A stretch of DNA of 64,000 bases from Siphonodentalium dalli (Eukaryota > Mollusca > Scaphopoda > Gadilida > Siphonodentaliidae): contig CP136067.1 in the NCBI GenBank assembly GCA_032622095.1, forward strand, positions 51,751,899 to 51,815,898. Direction: 5' to 3'. Below, piece after piece: positions 1-10,377 of the stretch. Each line of letters starts with the position of its first letter. The stretch's first letter is position 1. A program made the translations under genes and the position numbers. The notes under the pieces are model-generated. The model was given only the letters and a program-made list of their open reading frames with translations. It searched no databases and was not told the origin of the DNA.

Positions 1-345
1 GTTCCCATGGTACTAAATATCTGTGCCAAGTTTTTTAAAAATTGACCTAAAAATGAAGGACTAAAAGCTCGGACAAAATTATACATGTTGCGAAAATTTT
101 CTAAGTCGAAAAAGGGGGGATAACTCCACCAAAAAAAGTACGACAGACGTCATAATCGCAGGTGCACAAGTTCACATGGTGGTTGATGTCTGTGCCGTGT
201 TTCACGGAAAATGATCATAAAATGACTGAGAACAACTCAGGACAAATTTGTGTCCACGGACGGGCGGACGGACGGACGGACAAGCTGATTCCAGTATACC
301 CCCCCCCCCCGCACACAACTCGTTGCGGGGGGGGGGGGGTATAAA
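1..345. repeat. Dispersed mollusc-type repeat ending in a C-run/G-run junction
   Basis: The text resembles 63100-63590 at the other end of the window: GTTCCCATG, a 'TGTGCCAAG' phrase, a run of T, then 'ATTGACC..AAAATGA'. It ends in GGACGGACGGAC and CCAGTATACCCCC, then a G-run and TATA, so two copies of the C-run end seem to meet tail to tail near 300-345. Such GGAC/TATACCCC endings are, from memory, common in bivalve and gastropod intergenic DNA. Short open frames here are driven by the repeat. Confidence 0.6.
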
Positions 346-1858
346 AATAGTGATTCTATACAGCAACAAAGTTTATCTATTTCACCATGTGTTGTTTATT
401 TGTAATATGTTAGTAGTCGTTCAACGTTTCAACTTAAATGCGTATATAGTGAGCGTAAAGGGCACCACAAGACACATTTCTAAATACATTCATTGATGTC
501 ATTGAATGCTCTCTGTGGTAAATATTGTCATCGGAGATGTGAAATCACAATGTTAATGAATACCGATATCTTTTCTTCGTAGCTTCGGTTTGATGCATTA
601 TTACGTTTTGAAACCACGGGTGTGCGTTTTAACTGAAAGCCATAATGGTCAACGGATGTAGCTCTTTATGCTCATTCCGGTTTTGTATTCAACTCTGTTG
701 GAGCTAATGCACACAACCTCCGCTTGGGGGTCGCTACCATGTGAAACCCATTTAGATTTTAGAAACTGAACTATTCGATGTTATATGTTTACATTTCCCG
801 GCCACTCGTTGTGACGAAACGAAGAAAGAGATGCCATTGTTGTGTTTGTACGTCATATGACGATATAGTGCTGACCACAATGGGGGTGGTTCAACTTAAT
901 GGGTGAATCACATGAAGTCCATTATTATCAATATTCATCGTCCCTACCCGTGGATTTGTCTCGTAAAAGCCTAAGTAGGCGTTCGTGCCTCACTTTGCTT
1001 TTTTTCTAAATAAGGGCATCAATATCGAATGAACTAGTAGCTGTCTTTGTTAAACGCCCACTGATCTATACGCACAATCAATGGCGGATGCGACTAAACG
1101 TGTATGATTTCTAACCGAGTTACCACAAAGTTATAACGAGCCGAAACGATGTGTGACATGTATGCGTTTAGTGAGGCACAGAGCCATAAATATATAACTG
1201 AAGATGATCCTGTCGAAAACGTTGGCAATTTTCCAACTCCTGGGCGAGTCAAAATTGTCTAAATTCCACTTTTGACATAAATACATTATACTTTTCAGAT
1301 ACGTATGATGATTTTTTATCTTTGGCCATTTTTGAAACCCACCCACCCCACGACTCTTAATATTTTTCCGTTTTAGCAAGTTTTGTCCGACCATTTATCG
1401 ACACCCACACCCCAGAAACACGAAATCCAAAATTTTCGGGAGAATGTTATAATTTACACCGCTTACGGGTACAGGTTGTTGCACACATGTGATTAGCTCA
1501 GATTGCCATGCAGTGATTGTTTATGCATTTTATTTTACGAGCGACCTAGACTGACATATACCGGGTATTTAATTATTTTACAACAAGAAACAATATAATT
1601 ATACTGATTGTCTAAAGGCAGTTTTTATGTTAAAATTACATTATCTTTAAGTTTTAAGGCCAAATATAGTTGAAAATATGGAGGAAATTTTTTGTTCAGC
1701 TTTGGTTTCCCATAGGCGACAGTGTTAACGTTTCAGCCAAATTCACTGAATTGAAGCCTGCAGGCCATATCAGTGATGTTTACCCGGCTAGATTGACACC
1801 AGTTGATCACGAAAATGGGAGAAAAATCATAGGTCATGTGTTTACTTTTTAAAATAAA
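346..1858. other. Non-coding stretch, no supported feature
   Basis: AT-rich unique-looking DNA. Frames on both strands are short, lack recognisable domains and have no convincing splice borders. Confidence 0.5.
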
Positions 1859-2144
1859 TCCCCAAGTGTACGACAGGGCTATCCCACAGCCAAATTTGAT
1901 CTGGACAAATCCAGAACTACAGCAGCTAGTTAAATACATTTCCCGCTCATAAAAGTCCATTCCCCCATTCATTCACCAGTTTAAATTATTTAGATATGAT
2001 GTACAAATCAAATAAACGCGATGTCATCCTTTAATAACGTGTCGCATGTATCAGGTGAAGGTCATTCTTCAGTTACTTTCACCTTTAGCATTCCACGGTG
2101 TACTCGTTCCCCGACTCTAGAACACATTTAGCTCCCTGATTCCT
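1859..2144 (+). repeat. 286-bp direct repeat, copy 1
   Basis: Runs from TCCCCAAGTGTACGAC to CTCCCTGATTCCT and matches 2953-3238 at a constant offset of 1094 with no gaps. I count 8 substitutions, mostly transitions, so about 97% identity. There are no terminal inverted repeats and no TG...CA ends. The 808 bp between the copies are AT-rich and show no gene. Confidence 0.9.
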
Positions 2145-2952
2145 ATATATATGTATATGCGTAAAACACAGCGTTTCTTATAGTATTTTATCCAAATATA
2201 GACCTTACTGAAACCAAAAATGGATTATATCGGGCAGTAGTGGTTTATTTTTTCAATATGAGTCATCCTGAAAATTTGTGTCAATCATCAAAATAAAGCC
2301 AAAAAAAAATGATTTTTTTTTCAATTTTACTAGCTGATGCATCTCGTATAACTGAAGTATGCCCTTATATACCATAATATTACTAAATTGAAGAGGAAAT
2401 GTTAATATACATTTTGAGAGGGATATCTTGTCCAATTTTAACCCTTTTCGTGCAGAATTTGGCAATTTATAATGAAGATTATAATAAAGATTTACCAAAA
2501 TTAACAGAAAATTAAAATTAAAAATACTTTAATAGCAATATAAAGCAACAATAAGTCAATTGAAATATCTAAACATAATGATACAACATCAGACAAAGCC
2601 TCAGGCATGAAATTTGACCAGATGACAGGGCATACTGTCTGTTTAACAAACCTGCCGTGACAGTCTTGCACGACAGTAACTCTAGTGGTGATGTCATCAC
2701 CCCCACTCCCACTTGGGGTGGGGCTACCATTCCCAATAAGGCTACAGGGTGTCGGAAGCTTAATTAGGTCAATTTCCGCCTTTTCCCAATGGGGGGGGGC
2801 TAACACTCCTCAAAATTTTGGGGAGGGGGACTTCAGACCCTCTGACCCCTTAATGGTACCTGCTGTCCATGCAAAACTCCCAGATTTATCACTTTCTTTG
2901 TTATCTACAGGCGAATACATGCGTTTCTTCTTTAAATCTGTCCAAAATGTGG

Positions 2953-3238
2953 TCCCCAAGTGTACGACAGGGCTATCCCACAGCCAAATTTGATCTGGAC
3001 AAATCCAGAACTACAGCAGCTAGTTAAATAAATTTCCCGCTCACAAAAATCCATTCCCCCATTCATTCACCAGTTTAAATTATTTAGATATGATGTACAA
3101 ATCAAATAAACGCGATGTCATCCTTTAATAACGTATCGCGTGTATCAGGTGAAGGTCATTCTTCAGTTACCTTCACCTTTAGCATTCCACGGTGTACTTG
3201 TTCCCCGACTCTAGAACACATTTAGATCCCTGATTCCT
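2953..3238 (+). repeat. 286-bp direct repeat, copy 2
   Basis: Second copy of 1859-2144, same orientation, same length. The flanks differ completely on both sides (ATATATATG after copy 1, GGACATTTC after copy 2), so the duplicated block has sharp edges. Confidence 0.9.
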
Positions 3239-3351
3239 GGACATTTCATATACATATGTTGTGGCCATTCAGATACATGTACCTCGTGTGGGTGGTGCGA
3301 CATGGAATTTGATCTCCACGCACTGTTCAATCCCGTGCAATCCTCATGAAA

Positions 3352-3663
3352 TCAATTGGTGTGGTATTCGTCACCTAGCGCTTCCATACATACACGTAAG
3401 GTGAATTTCCTATCGGAATACTGGGTATTTATCCATGAACCAGTTTGCACCGGCAATTTGTGGTTTCTAGTTCTGAATATTAGGAGGGTCAATAAAGCGC
3501 TGTTGTCATCTAAGGATATATACTTCGATCTTCCGAAGTTCGGTTTTATACATCTATAAAACGCGAATTTGTTTGATGTATCCAAAGACGAATACCATTC
3601 GGTTATGTATGCGCCCATGAGTTTCTGTTTTACAGCACAAGAAAATATTTTGACACTACTCAC
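3352..3663 (-). pseudogene. 5'-truncated LINE fragment, C-terminal part of ORF2
   Basis: The minus-strand frame reads like the C-terminal tail of CR1/Jockey-group reverse transcriptase proteins. Visible blocks in order: a YITEWYSSLDTSNK-type stretch, FYRCIKPNFGRSKY, a leucine-rich segment, FRTRNHKLPVQTGSW, and finally LGDEYH. The family normally continues into a Cys/His cluster; here the frame hits a stop two codons after the histidine, and the first Cys pair is reduced to one cysteine. No RT catalytic domain lies upstream. It is a dead 5'-truncated insertion. A second fragment of the same kind lies 1 kb away on the same strand. Confidence 0.75.
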
Positions 3664-4166
3664 TGATTTTTTTCTGCTTTTGGGTCCTCATTATCACCCT
3701 CCTCATGCATGCGTGCCCGGACAAAAATGGTAGTATAGAAGAATTAATAATACTGTATTTGAACTAATTTCAAAATTATGTAGAATTTGGTTTCGTTGCA
3801 AACACAGAACCAAATTAAAATATTTTTGCCAAATTGTCTTACAATTTGCCGAACGATATCGAGCTGACATTTTATAAGGGGATTATAGAAAATAAAGTCT
3901 TTTGAGTTGGCAGAAGGCTATTTTAACGACTTCCGTGCATGGTTGTTGTTTCATACATTTAAGCATATATTATGAAAGAAACACTTATCAATTAAGAAAA
4001 TCGAGGTAATCTTTTTTGTCTTTCTCATGATTGCAATTTGTCTACAAGCTGTGTAAATTGACACCAGAGGACAACACATATACATCCAGACAGTACATAT
4101 CGTAATTTTGAATATTTGTTGTTTCTCCATTGTATTATCAAGAAATAATAAACCAATCACCTGCAA
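3664..4166. other. Non-coding stretch, no supported feature
   Basis: AT-rich, with no repeats or coding signal that I can see. Confidence 0.45.
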
Positions 4167-4318
4167 CAACGTGTGGGTACCTCAAATCACACATCACCAT
4201 CACACACAGTATATACAACGTGTGGGTACCTCAAAGTAAACATCACCATCATACACAGTATATACAACGTGTGGGTATCTCAAACCACCCAAAACATCAC
4301 CATAATACACGGTATATA
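4167..4318 (+). repeat. Three-copy 49-bp tandem repeat
   Basis: Units begin CAACGTGTGGGTAYCTCAAA at 4167, 4216 and 4265 and run through CATCACCAT..CACRGTATATA. Copies 2 and 3 have small changes, and copy 3 runs directly into the left end of the foldback element at 4319. Confidence 0.85.
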
Positions 4319-5119
4319 CAGCAATGCCCTAATTAAACGACACCTTAACCACAGCAGAATTATGGGTAATTTTTCAGGATTTAGTCGGAAATATGGCTTG
4401 TTGCCATTCAACGGAAAGCTCTCAGTGTTAATGTTAATGCTATTTTTTTTATATCGATGTTGATTCCCATTGGTTTAGACATTCCAATTAAATGTGTGGT
4501 AATCATCGTTTACTTACCATTGTACAGGAGACAACGTTCACATGTAGGAGATCCATAACATAACATAACATAACATTTTTATTGACATAATACACCCACG
4601 CGGGGCAGTTGTCATAATACAGATAATTTAAACACACTCAAGTGAAGACAATTTCATATAAAAAATATATATAACATGTATTTGTAACTCAACACTATAT
4701 TCTCAATTATTTTCAGAAAACTGCCGAACCATGTTACAGATCAGATCGCATATGCTCGGGTGTTCAGCCTTCATGAGGAATATGAACTTTTCTATTTCAT
4801 CAAAGTTTACGAAAATTGGTTGGTGAACTCCTATTTCAGTGAAAAATCTCTTCCGCAAATGGTTATGTTTTTCACATCTCATTATAAAGTGTTCTTCCGT
4901 TTCAATTTCATTTGCTTCACATTTTTTACATATGCGTTTCTCGTAAGGTATTTTTGGCTGAGCGTGTCGCCCAACCTCTACCTGCAACTTATGATTGCTT
5001 ACTCTAAGCTTACTGAAACACGATCTCGTATAAAAAATTACCATTTTTCTTGCAAGTAAAATTCAATAAATCAATAACAGTATAACCTATTAAGGAGTCG
5101 AATAATTAGGGCATTACTG
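4319..5119. mobile_element. TA-flanked foldback MITE carrying an inserted LINE fragment
   Basis: Left end CAGCAATGCCCTAATTA and right end TAATTAGGGCATTACTG are inverted copies flanked by TA (4317-4318, 5120-5121). The left arm (through GAATTATGGGTAATTTTTC to about 4421) is about 90% identical by eye to both arms of the compact 240-bp element at 48653-48892. The excess length is explained by the LINE 3' end at about 4555-5058. TA target duplication and CAG tips fit Tc1/mariner-group MITEs. Confidence 0.75.
4555..5058 (-). pseudogene. LINE 3' end with Cys/His cluster and TTATG-repeat tail
   Basis: The 113-codon minus frame (4703-5044) has the C-terminal signature of CR1/L2-type ORF2: KLRVSNHKLQVEVGRH, then RICKKCEANEIETEEHFIMR, then C-x-K-x-x-x-L-R-K-R. 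The spacing C-x2-C..H..C is the usual zinc-finger-like tail of these proteins. Downstream on the minus strand come a GC-rich piece, AATAAAAATG and four TTATG repeats (4555-4577), the microsatellite-type 3' end of such LINEs. Endonuclease and RT domains are missing, so this is a 5'-truncated copy. It interrupts the foldback element at 4319-5119 and is therefore the younger insertion. Confidence 0.8.
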
Positions 5120-5346
5120 TATAATGAGATTAGCCGCCTGGGTCTTATAGCCACCCTAAACTCACTGCACTGCTTCTGAAATGCGGCTGTATAAGGGCCG
5201 TTCAGGACACGTGTGGTTTGAGTGAACATTCAGTTTTAAAATACTTCCTACTTTCTTGTGGTATTAAAAAAATAACTTGCCAACTATTTTCGCAAATACA
5301 AATAACTTTTGCCAACTGAATTAATGTTTTGCATTCTGCAGATTTA

Positions 5347-6089
5347 AGCCCCGGTTCCATATCCCCGATTTTCCACCCCGAATGTTCCCGAATGACTCCC
5401 GAATCATAATTTAGCAAAAATCGTGGAGTAAGTTCGGGACGAGTCGGTACAGTGAATTTTTACCCCCGAACATGATCGGGGATATCGGTGCTATCGGGGT
5501 CGATTCGGGACGATTCTGGGCCCGCTCCCGACAGTTTTGAAATGTTCAAAACTATCGGGAACCAAGCCGAATCGCTCCCGATTTGTCAATCATCGGGAGA
5601 AATTCGGGAGCAATTCGGCACCTATTCGGGAGTAGTCGGCAGTATTCGGCAGTATTCGGCAATATTCGGGTGGATATTCTGGAGTAGTCGGCAGTACTTA
5701 TTCGGTAGCTTATTCCCGAATTCGCCATGTGTGGCTGCTTTTATACTGAGATCCGGTGTATCAGCAAAATTCGGCATCGATTCGGTACCAGTTCGGCATT
5801 GATTCGGGGTATTCGGCAACAAGTCGTTAGTAATCTGGGTAATTCGGCAGCTACTCGCACGAAATTTCGGTATCAGTTCGGGATAATTCTTTATCATTCG
5901 GGAAGAAATTCGGAAGCATTCTGGAATACTCGGCAATGTTCGGGACGATTAAATTTTGTCATCAGTTCGGCGGCTTTTGGAATAAAACTCGTCCAGAATT
6001 CTCTCGAATGCTGCCGATTTGGTCTGGTCCCGAATTGGTGCCGAATATACTAATTCGGGACAGAAAATCTGGAATATGGAACCGGGGCA
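5347..6089. mobile_element. TTA-flanked element with ~38-bp TIRs and ATTCGGGA internal repeats
   Basis: Left end AGCCCCGGTTCCATATCCCC, right end complement TGCCCCGGTTCCATATTCCA; the two are about 80% identical over roughly 38 bp. Both sides carry TTA (5344-5346, 6090-6092). The 743-bp interior is packed with degenerate TTCGGGA/TCCCGAA words and TCGGCAGTA repeats, which give several chance frames on both strands. A 3-bp TTA duplication is the mark of PIF/Harbinger-type elements. No transposase is present. Confidence 0.65.
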
Positions 6090-6245
6090 TTAGGAACAGT
6101 TACTGTCAGCGCGAACAAATATTAATTAAAGCGTGGATTTTGCATTAATCTCTCAGTTAACTCCTTATATTAAAAGGTAAAAAAAATTATCATATGACGA
6201 AGGATGCATTGAAGATATATCGCACCCGATACGACCTGGTATTAC

Positions 6246-6503
6246 ACCTCTTTAGTTCTACCATATCAGTTAATATACTATATAACACGGAACGCTCTTT
6301 TCTCTTCAATGTCGTGCAAATGGCTGGGTTTGTGGGAGGGGGAACACAGTGTTTATAGTTGTATTTTTCATTACTTCAATGCGTCTTTTTTGGGGGGTTA
6401 CAGAATGGTCGTAGAAAGGTAGTTCAGATTTGTATCGACCTATTTCGATCGCTGGAGAATAGTATGTGTATTTCGGAGTGCAAATCGACGTGTGGTTTTA
6501 AGG
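6246..6503 (+). repeat. Dispersed repeat Y, copy at the LINE 5' flank
   Basis: From CTCTTTAGTTCTACCATATCAG through GTCGTGCAAATGGCTG to GTGTATTTCGGAGTGCAAAT it aligns with the reverse complement of 33010-33305 and with 61308-61570. Similarity stops near 6503, just upstream of the LINE ORF, which places the likely LINE 5' junction there. Confidence 0.7.
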
Positions 6504-6554
6504 AACGGGTATATCATTATTTAATTGTTATTCATTTGTTTGTATACTTACTTA

Positions 6555-6572
6555 GTTCATCGCTCAGTTGTG
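6555..6572 (+). other. LINE 5' leader motif, inverted copy in the 3' UTR
   Basis: GTTCATCGCTCAGTTGTG lies 25 nt before the ORF start. Its reverse complement occurs at 10092-10110 with one extra base. The first 15 bases match exactly. Confidence 0.6.
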
Positions 6573-6596
6573 TTTTCATTGTGACATGTTATAATA

Positions 6597-9500
6597 ATGG
6601 CATCACATAGAATAAGCATTGATGAGGTCAAGGAGAACCCAGCCATGGATTTTTCTACAATATATGAGGAACTTCTAAAACATACCAATGATCCAGACGA
6701 AATATCCCCCGAATCACCATTTGATCTTCATGATCAAAATTGTCAATATCTATCTCCCTCAGAATTTAAAACCAAATACGAACACGCTAACAATAAAGGG
6801 CCAAACATCTTAAACCTCAATTGTCGGAGTTTAAGTGCTAACTGGGATAAATTAAATAACTTTCTCTGTGAACTTCAACAAGAAAAGAACATATTCGATA
6901 TAATAGGACTAACAGAAGTATTCAAAATACACACAAATGGTCTAGATTTCTCTCTAGAAGGTTACCACCCTCTCCTATATAAGACGAGAACAGAGACCGA
7001 CGACGGAAGAGGGGGCGTGGCAGTTTATGTTAATGACAATTTACCATATAAAATTAGAGACGATCTCACAATTTTTAATGCTCACAAATTTGAATCTCTA
7101 TTCCTGGAAATATTTCCCGAAAAAAATAATTCTTACATCATCGGTTGTATATACAGACCAAATACCGCGCCCTTAGCTGACTTAGACGTATTCCAATCGT
7201 CGATTGAAAACATATTAGGTATTGTAAACAAAGAGCACAAAAAATGCTATTTATTCGGTGATTTCAATATAGATTTATTAAAGTTCGGCACACATAACAA
7301 AACTGAAAAATTCGTCGATACAATGTTCTCAGAAGGGTTTTTACCATCCATTACCAGACCTACTAGAATAACTGAATTATCAGCTACTCTAATAGACAAC
7401 ATTTTCTCAAATAACGTTTTGAATGATAACGAATCGGGTATAATAATTACCGATGTTTCTGATCATTTGGCATGTTTCTACATGCATGGGACTAAATCAC
7501 CGGCGCCACTTATGAGCTCTACGCGTGATCGGCGAGTTTATTCACAAAAAAATATGAACTTGTTCAAACAAATTCTTACCACATCATCGTTTGATGATGT
7601 ATACAATTGCCAGTGTCCAAACGAATCATACAACAGATTTATTACAACGTATACCGATGCATTCCATACAGCCTTCCCAGTAACTAATACTCACATCCCT
7701 AAAAGATTCATAAAACAAAATCCTTGGATCACTTCTGGAGTACTAACGTCTTCGCATACAAAAAACAAACTATATAGAACGAAACTAAAAAATCCAACCG
7801 ATCTAAACATAAAAAAATATAAAACATTCTGCAATATATATAATAAAGTCATCAGGAAGAGTAAATCGCTTTACTATAAGAATATTTTCAATGAAAACAG
7901 GGGCAACATGAAAGCCACTTGGAAAATCCTTAGAAGTATAATCAGCAAGAATAAATCATCAGTCATACCACCAAACGAATTCATCAACAACGGCGAACGC
8001 ATATCTGACCCAAAAGATATTGCATCCCATTTCAATTCATTCTTCGTTAATGTTGGACACAACATAGTCAACTCGATACCTCATACTGAAAACTCACATG
8101 TAGATTATCTTACGGGCCATTATCCACATATTTTTAAACTTCTCCCTACAAATGAGCAAGAAGTAATCCTAACAGCATTCAAAATAAAACCAAAACATAC
8201 TCTTGATTTAAATAATATTTCCAGCAAACTTATGAAAGTAACAATTAATGAAGTAGCACAACCACTAGTCCACATAATTAATCGTTCATTCAAAGTGGGG
8301 AAATTTCCAGATGACATGAAACTGGCGAAAGTTATTCCAGTCTTTAAAAAGGGCGATAATTCTAATTTCAATAATTATCGACCGATAAGTATACTTCCTA
8401 TATTTTCCAAAATTATGGAAAAAATAATGGCCATCAGACTCAGAGATTTTCTTAACGACAATGATATATTGTACGAACACCAGTATGGTTTTCGTAGCAA
8501 ACACTCAACCTACCATCCAATAATTCAACTCCTAAGTTCAGTTGCACAAAATAATGACCAAATATCTAGAGATTCAACATTAGCATTATTCGTTGATTTT
8601 TCGAAAGCATTTGACTCTATAAATCATGAAATACTCTTATCTAAACTATCCCACTATGGAATTATAGGTCTTACAAACGACTGGTTTCGTAGCTATTTAG
8701 TTAATAGACAACAATGTGTATGCTTTAAAAATACCCTCTCTGAAACTTTAGATGTTGGTTGTGGAGTGCCCCAGGGGTCAATTTTAGGACCTCTTCTTTT
8801 TCTAATTTACGTTAACGACATGAAAGATGCAACCACCCTCTCGCTACTTTCATTTGCTGACGACACAACCCTATATACATATGGTAATAACACACATGAC
8901 TTAAAAGCGTATATGAATACCGAAATAGCAAAATTCTTCGAATGGTGTTGTGCAAATTATATACAAATAAATCCTTCAAAATGTAAATATATTCTCTTTC
9001 ATCCTATGAACAACTCGCATAGGGGCGATAATCTATCACTTAGGATCAACAACACCGAAATTACACAGGTTGGTAACACGAGACACGAACAATCATTAAC
9101 ATATTTAGGTGTGAAATTGGATGAAAATTTGAAATTTCATCATCACATAAATCATGTGTGCGCTAGAATTGCCAGCGCAAATTATAGTCTGAATAAAATT
9201 AAGCACTTCTTACCACGCGAAGCACTCAAATCGTTATACTATGCAATAGTTCACAGTCATTTGATGTATGCTATACATATATGGGGAAATTCGAATAAAA
9301 GTGATAGAGTATTCAAACTGCAGAAAAAATCCATGCGCATAATAAACAATAAAAAATACAATAGTCACACAGATCCGCTATTTAAAACAAATGACATTTT
9401 AAAATTTAATGATATCTATACCCTGCATTCAAATCTCATTGTGCATGACTGGTTTCATGACCAGTTACCAAATTCATTTGAAAATTTCTTCACAAGTTCC

Positions 9501-9734
9501 CAAAATGACACGCGACAAGATGGTATGCTCAAATCTGGGACACCGAAAAGTGTCTTCTCGGAAAACTTACCAGAACACTATCTTCCGAAGATGTGGAATT
9601 CCCTGGACGACAAACTAAAACGTCTTCCAACACGAACAATGTTCAAAAATGATTACTCTCGAAATAGGCTATCTTCATATCAACTGAATCCCAAATGTAC
9701 ATACAAAAATTGTCCTGACTGCAACGATGTGTAA
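6597..9734 (+). CDS. LINE ORF2: endonuclease-reverse transcriptase, intact
   Basis: This 1045-codon frame starts at ATG and ends at a double stop (TAA TAA). Residues about 70-290 form an apurinic-like (EEP) endonuclease: NILNLNCRSLS, GLTEVF with the catalytic Glu, GRGGVAVYVND, GCIYRPN, LFGDFNIDLLKF and finally SDHLACF. A linker leads to the reverse transcriptase at about 570-800: AKVIPVFKKGD, NYRPISILPIFSKIMEK, YGFRSKHST, the motif A block ALFVDFSKAFDSIN, GVPQGSILGPLLFLIYVND, and the catalytic FADDT box near residue 755. The C-terminal part has YLGVKLD, HLMYAIHIWG, LPKMWNSLDD and a terminal C-x-x-C. The length is slightly above the usual 900-1000 residues. The layout fits the CR1/L2/Daphne/Jockey group; the clade is not resolved. 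The protein would nick DNA and prime reverse transcription of its own RNA. No frameshifts or missing catalytic residues were seen, so it may be young. Confidence 0.93.
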   Translation: MASHRISIDEVKENPAMDFSTIYEELLKHTNDPDEISPESPFDLHDQNCQYLSPSEFKTKYEHANNKGPNILNLNCRSLSANWDKLNNFLCELQQEKNIFDIIGLTEVFKIHTNGLDFSLEGYHPLLYKTRTETDDGRGGVAVYVNDNLPYKIRDDLTIFNAHKFESLFLEIFPEKNNSYIIGCIYRPNTAPLADLDVFQSSIENILGIVNKEHKKCYLFGDFNIDLLKFGTHNKTEKFVDTMFSEGFLPSITRPTRITELSATLIDNIFSNNVLNDNESGIIITDVSDHLACFYMHGTKSPAPLMSSTRDRRVYSQKNMNLFKQILTTSSFDDVYNCQCPNESYNRFITTYTDAFHTAFPVTNTHIPKRFIKQNPWITSGVLTSSHTKNKLYRTKLKNPTDLNIKKYKTFCNIYNKVIRKSKSLYYKNIFNENRGNMKATWKILRSIISKNKSSVIPPNEFINNGERISDPKDIASHFNSFFVNVGHNIVNSIPHTENSHVDYLTGHYPHIFKLLPTNEQEVILTAFKIKPKHTLDLNNISSKLMKVTINEVAQPLVHIINRSFKVGKFPDDMKLAKVIPVFKKGDNSNFNNYRPISILPIFSKIMEKIMAIRLRDFLNDNDILYEHQYGFRSKHSTYHPIIQLLSSVAQNNDQISRDSTLALFVDFSKAFDSINHEILLSKLSHYGIIGLTNDWFRSYLVNRQQCVCFKNTLSETLDVGCGVPQGSILGPLLFLIYVNDMKDATTLSLLSFADDTTLYTYGNNTHDLKAYMNTEIAKFFEWCCANYIQINPSKCKYILFHPMNNSHRGDNLSLRINNTEITQVGNTRHEQSLTYLGVKLDENLKFHHHINHVCARIASANYSLNKIKHFLPREALKSLYYAIVHSHLMYAIHIWGNSNKSDRVFKLQKKSMRIINNKKYNSHTDPLFKTNDILKFNDIYTLHSNLIVHDWFHDQLPNSFENFFTSSQNDTRQDGMLKSGTPKSVFSENLPEHYLPKMWNSLDDKLKRLPTRTMFKNDYSRNRLSSYQLNPKCTYKNCPDCNDV

Positions 9735-10091
9735 TAAGTAGTATAATATTCGTATAGCGATAACTGACATTGTATAACAAGAGAGAATGATAGATAATAC
9801 AAGTGCAACATCACCCTATCGCAGGAAATACATGAATGTATTATTCGAATGCCTTGTCCGACCCATTGGTTAACGCAGTCGGAGTATGTTCGGCCGCGCG
9901 GAGCGGGCGAGGACCCAGGGGGTGGGGGGAGAGCAGTGGCAAATTTTTCGTATATTAGTAAACTAATATATTAATATATATATGCGGGATTATTTTTGGA
10001 GAGCTCTTTGGCATTGGTTAAACAATTATCATTCTCCGCTGGCCTCATCCACATATCCATACTCCACATGCTTGTACTTTACATACCATAT

Positions 10092-10110
10092 CACAAACTG
10101 AGCGATGAAC
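10092..10110 (-). other. LINE 3' UTR copy of the 5' leader motif, inverted
   Basis: CACAAACTGAGCGATGAAC is the reverse complement of the 5' leader motif at 6555-6572 apart from one inserted base. It sits about 265 nt before the LINE 3' end. Confidence 0.6.
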
Positions 10111-10377
10111 GGTGAACGACAAACGAATTATACTATTATTTATTAAAAAACAGACATTTATATACCAATTTTTAAAGTTAACAAGACAAAACCTAGATAA
10201 ATTAAAATTATTATTACATGTATAGTTATATTACTTTTCAACGGGGACGGCAGGTAGACAACCTTCTTGGTTATGCTGTCCCCGATAGCTCATTGAATGT
10301 TATACTATTACAATGTGTATATAATTGTAAATATCATATGAATGAGTTATGAATAAATAATCATAGTCATAGTCATA

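Larger units (their letters stand above)
6504..10377 (+). mobile_element. Apparently full-length non-LTR retrotransposon (LINE)
   Basis: It comprises a short 5' leader (about 93 nt), one intact ORF (6597-9734) and a 640-nt 3' UTR with a GC-rich island near 9885-9935. It ends in AATAAATAATCATAGTCATAGTCATAT at 10351-10377, a short microsatellite-like tail as in the CR1/L2 group. The 5' limit is inferred from the break in repeat Y. No clear target-site duplication is seen. No ORF1 is visible upstream. Confidence 0.75.

Noticed and set aside
1859-3238. LTR pair of a miniature retrotransposon
   Set aside because: No TG...CA ends, no primer-binding site after the first copy and no polypurine tract before the second that I can see; kept as a duplication.
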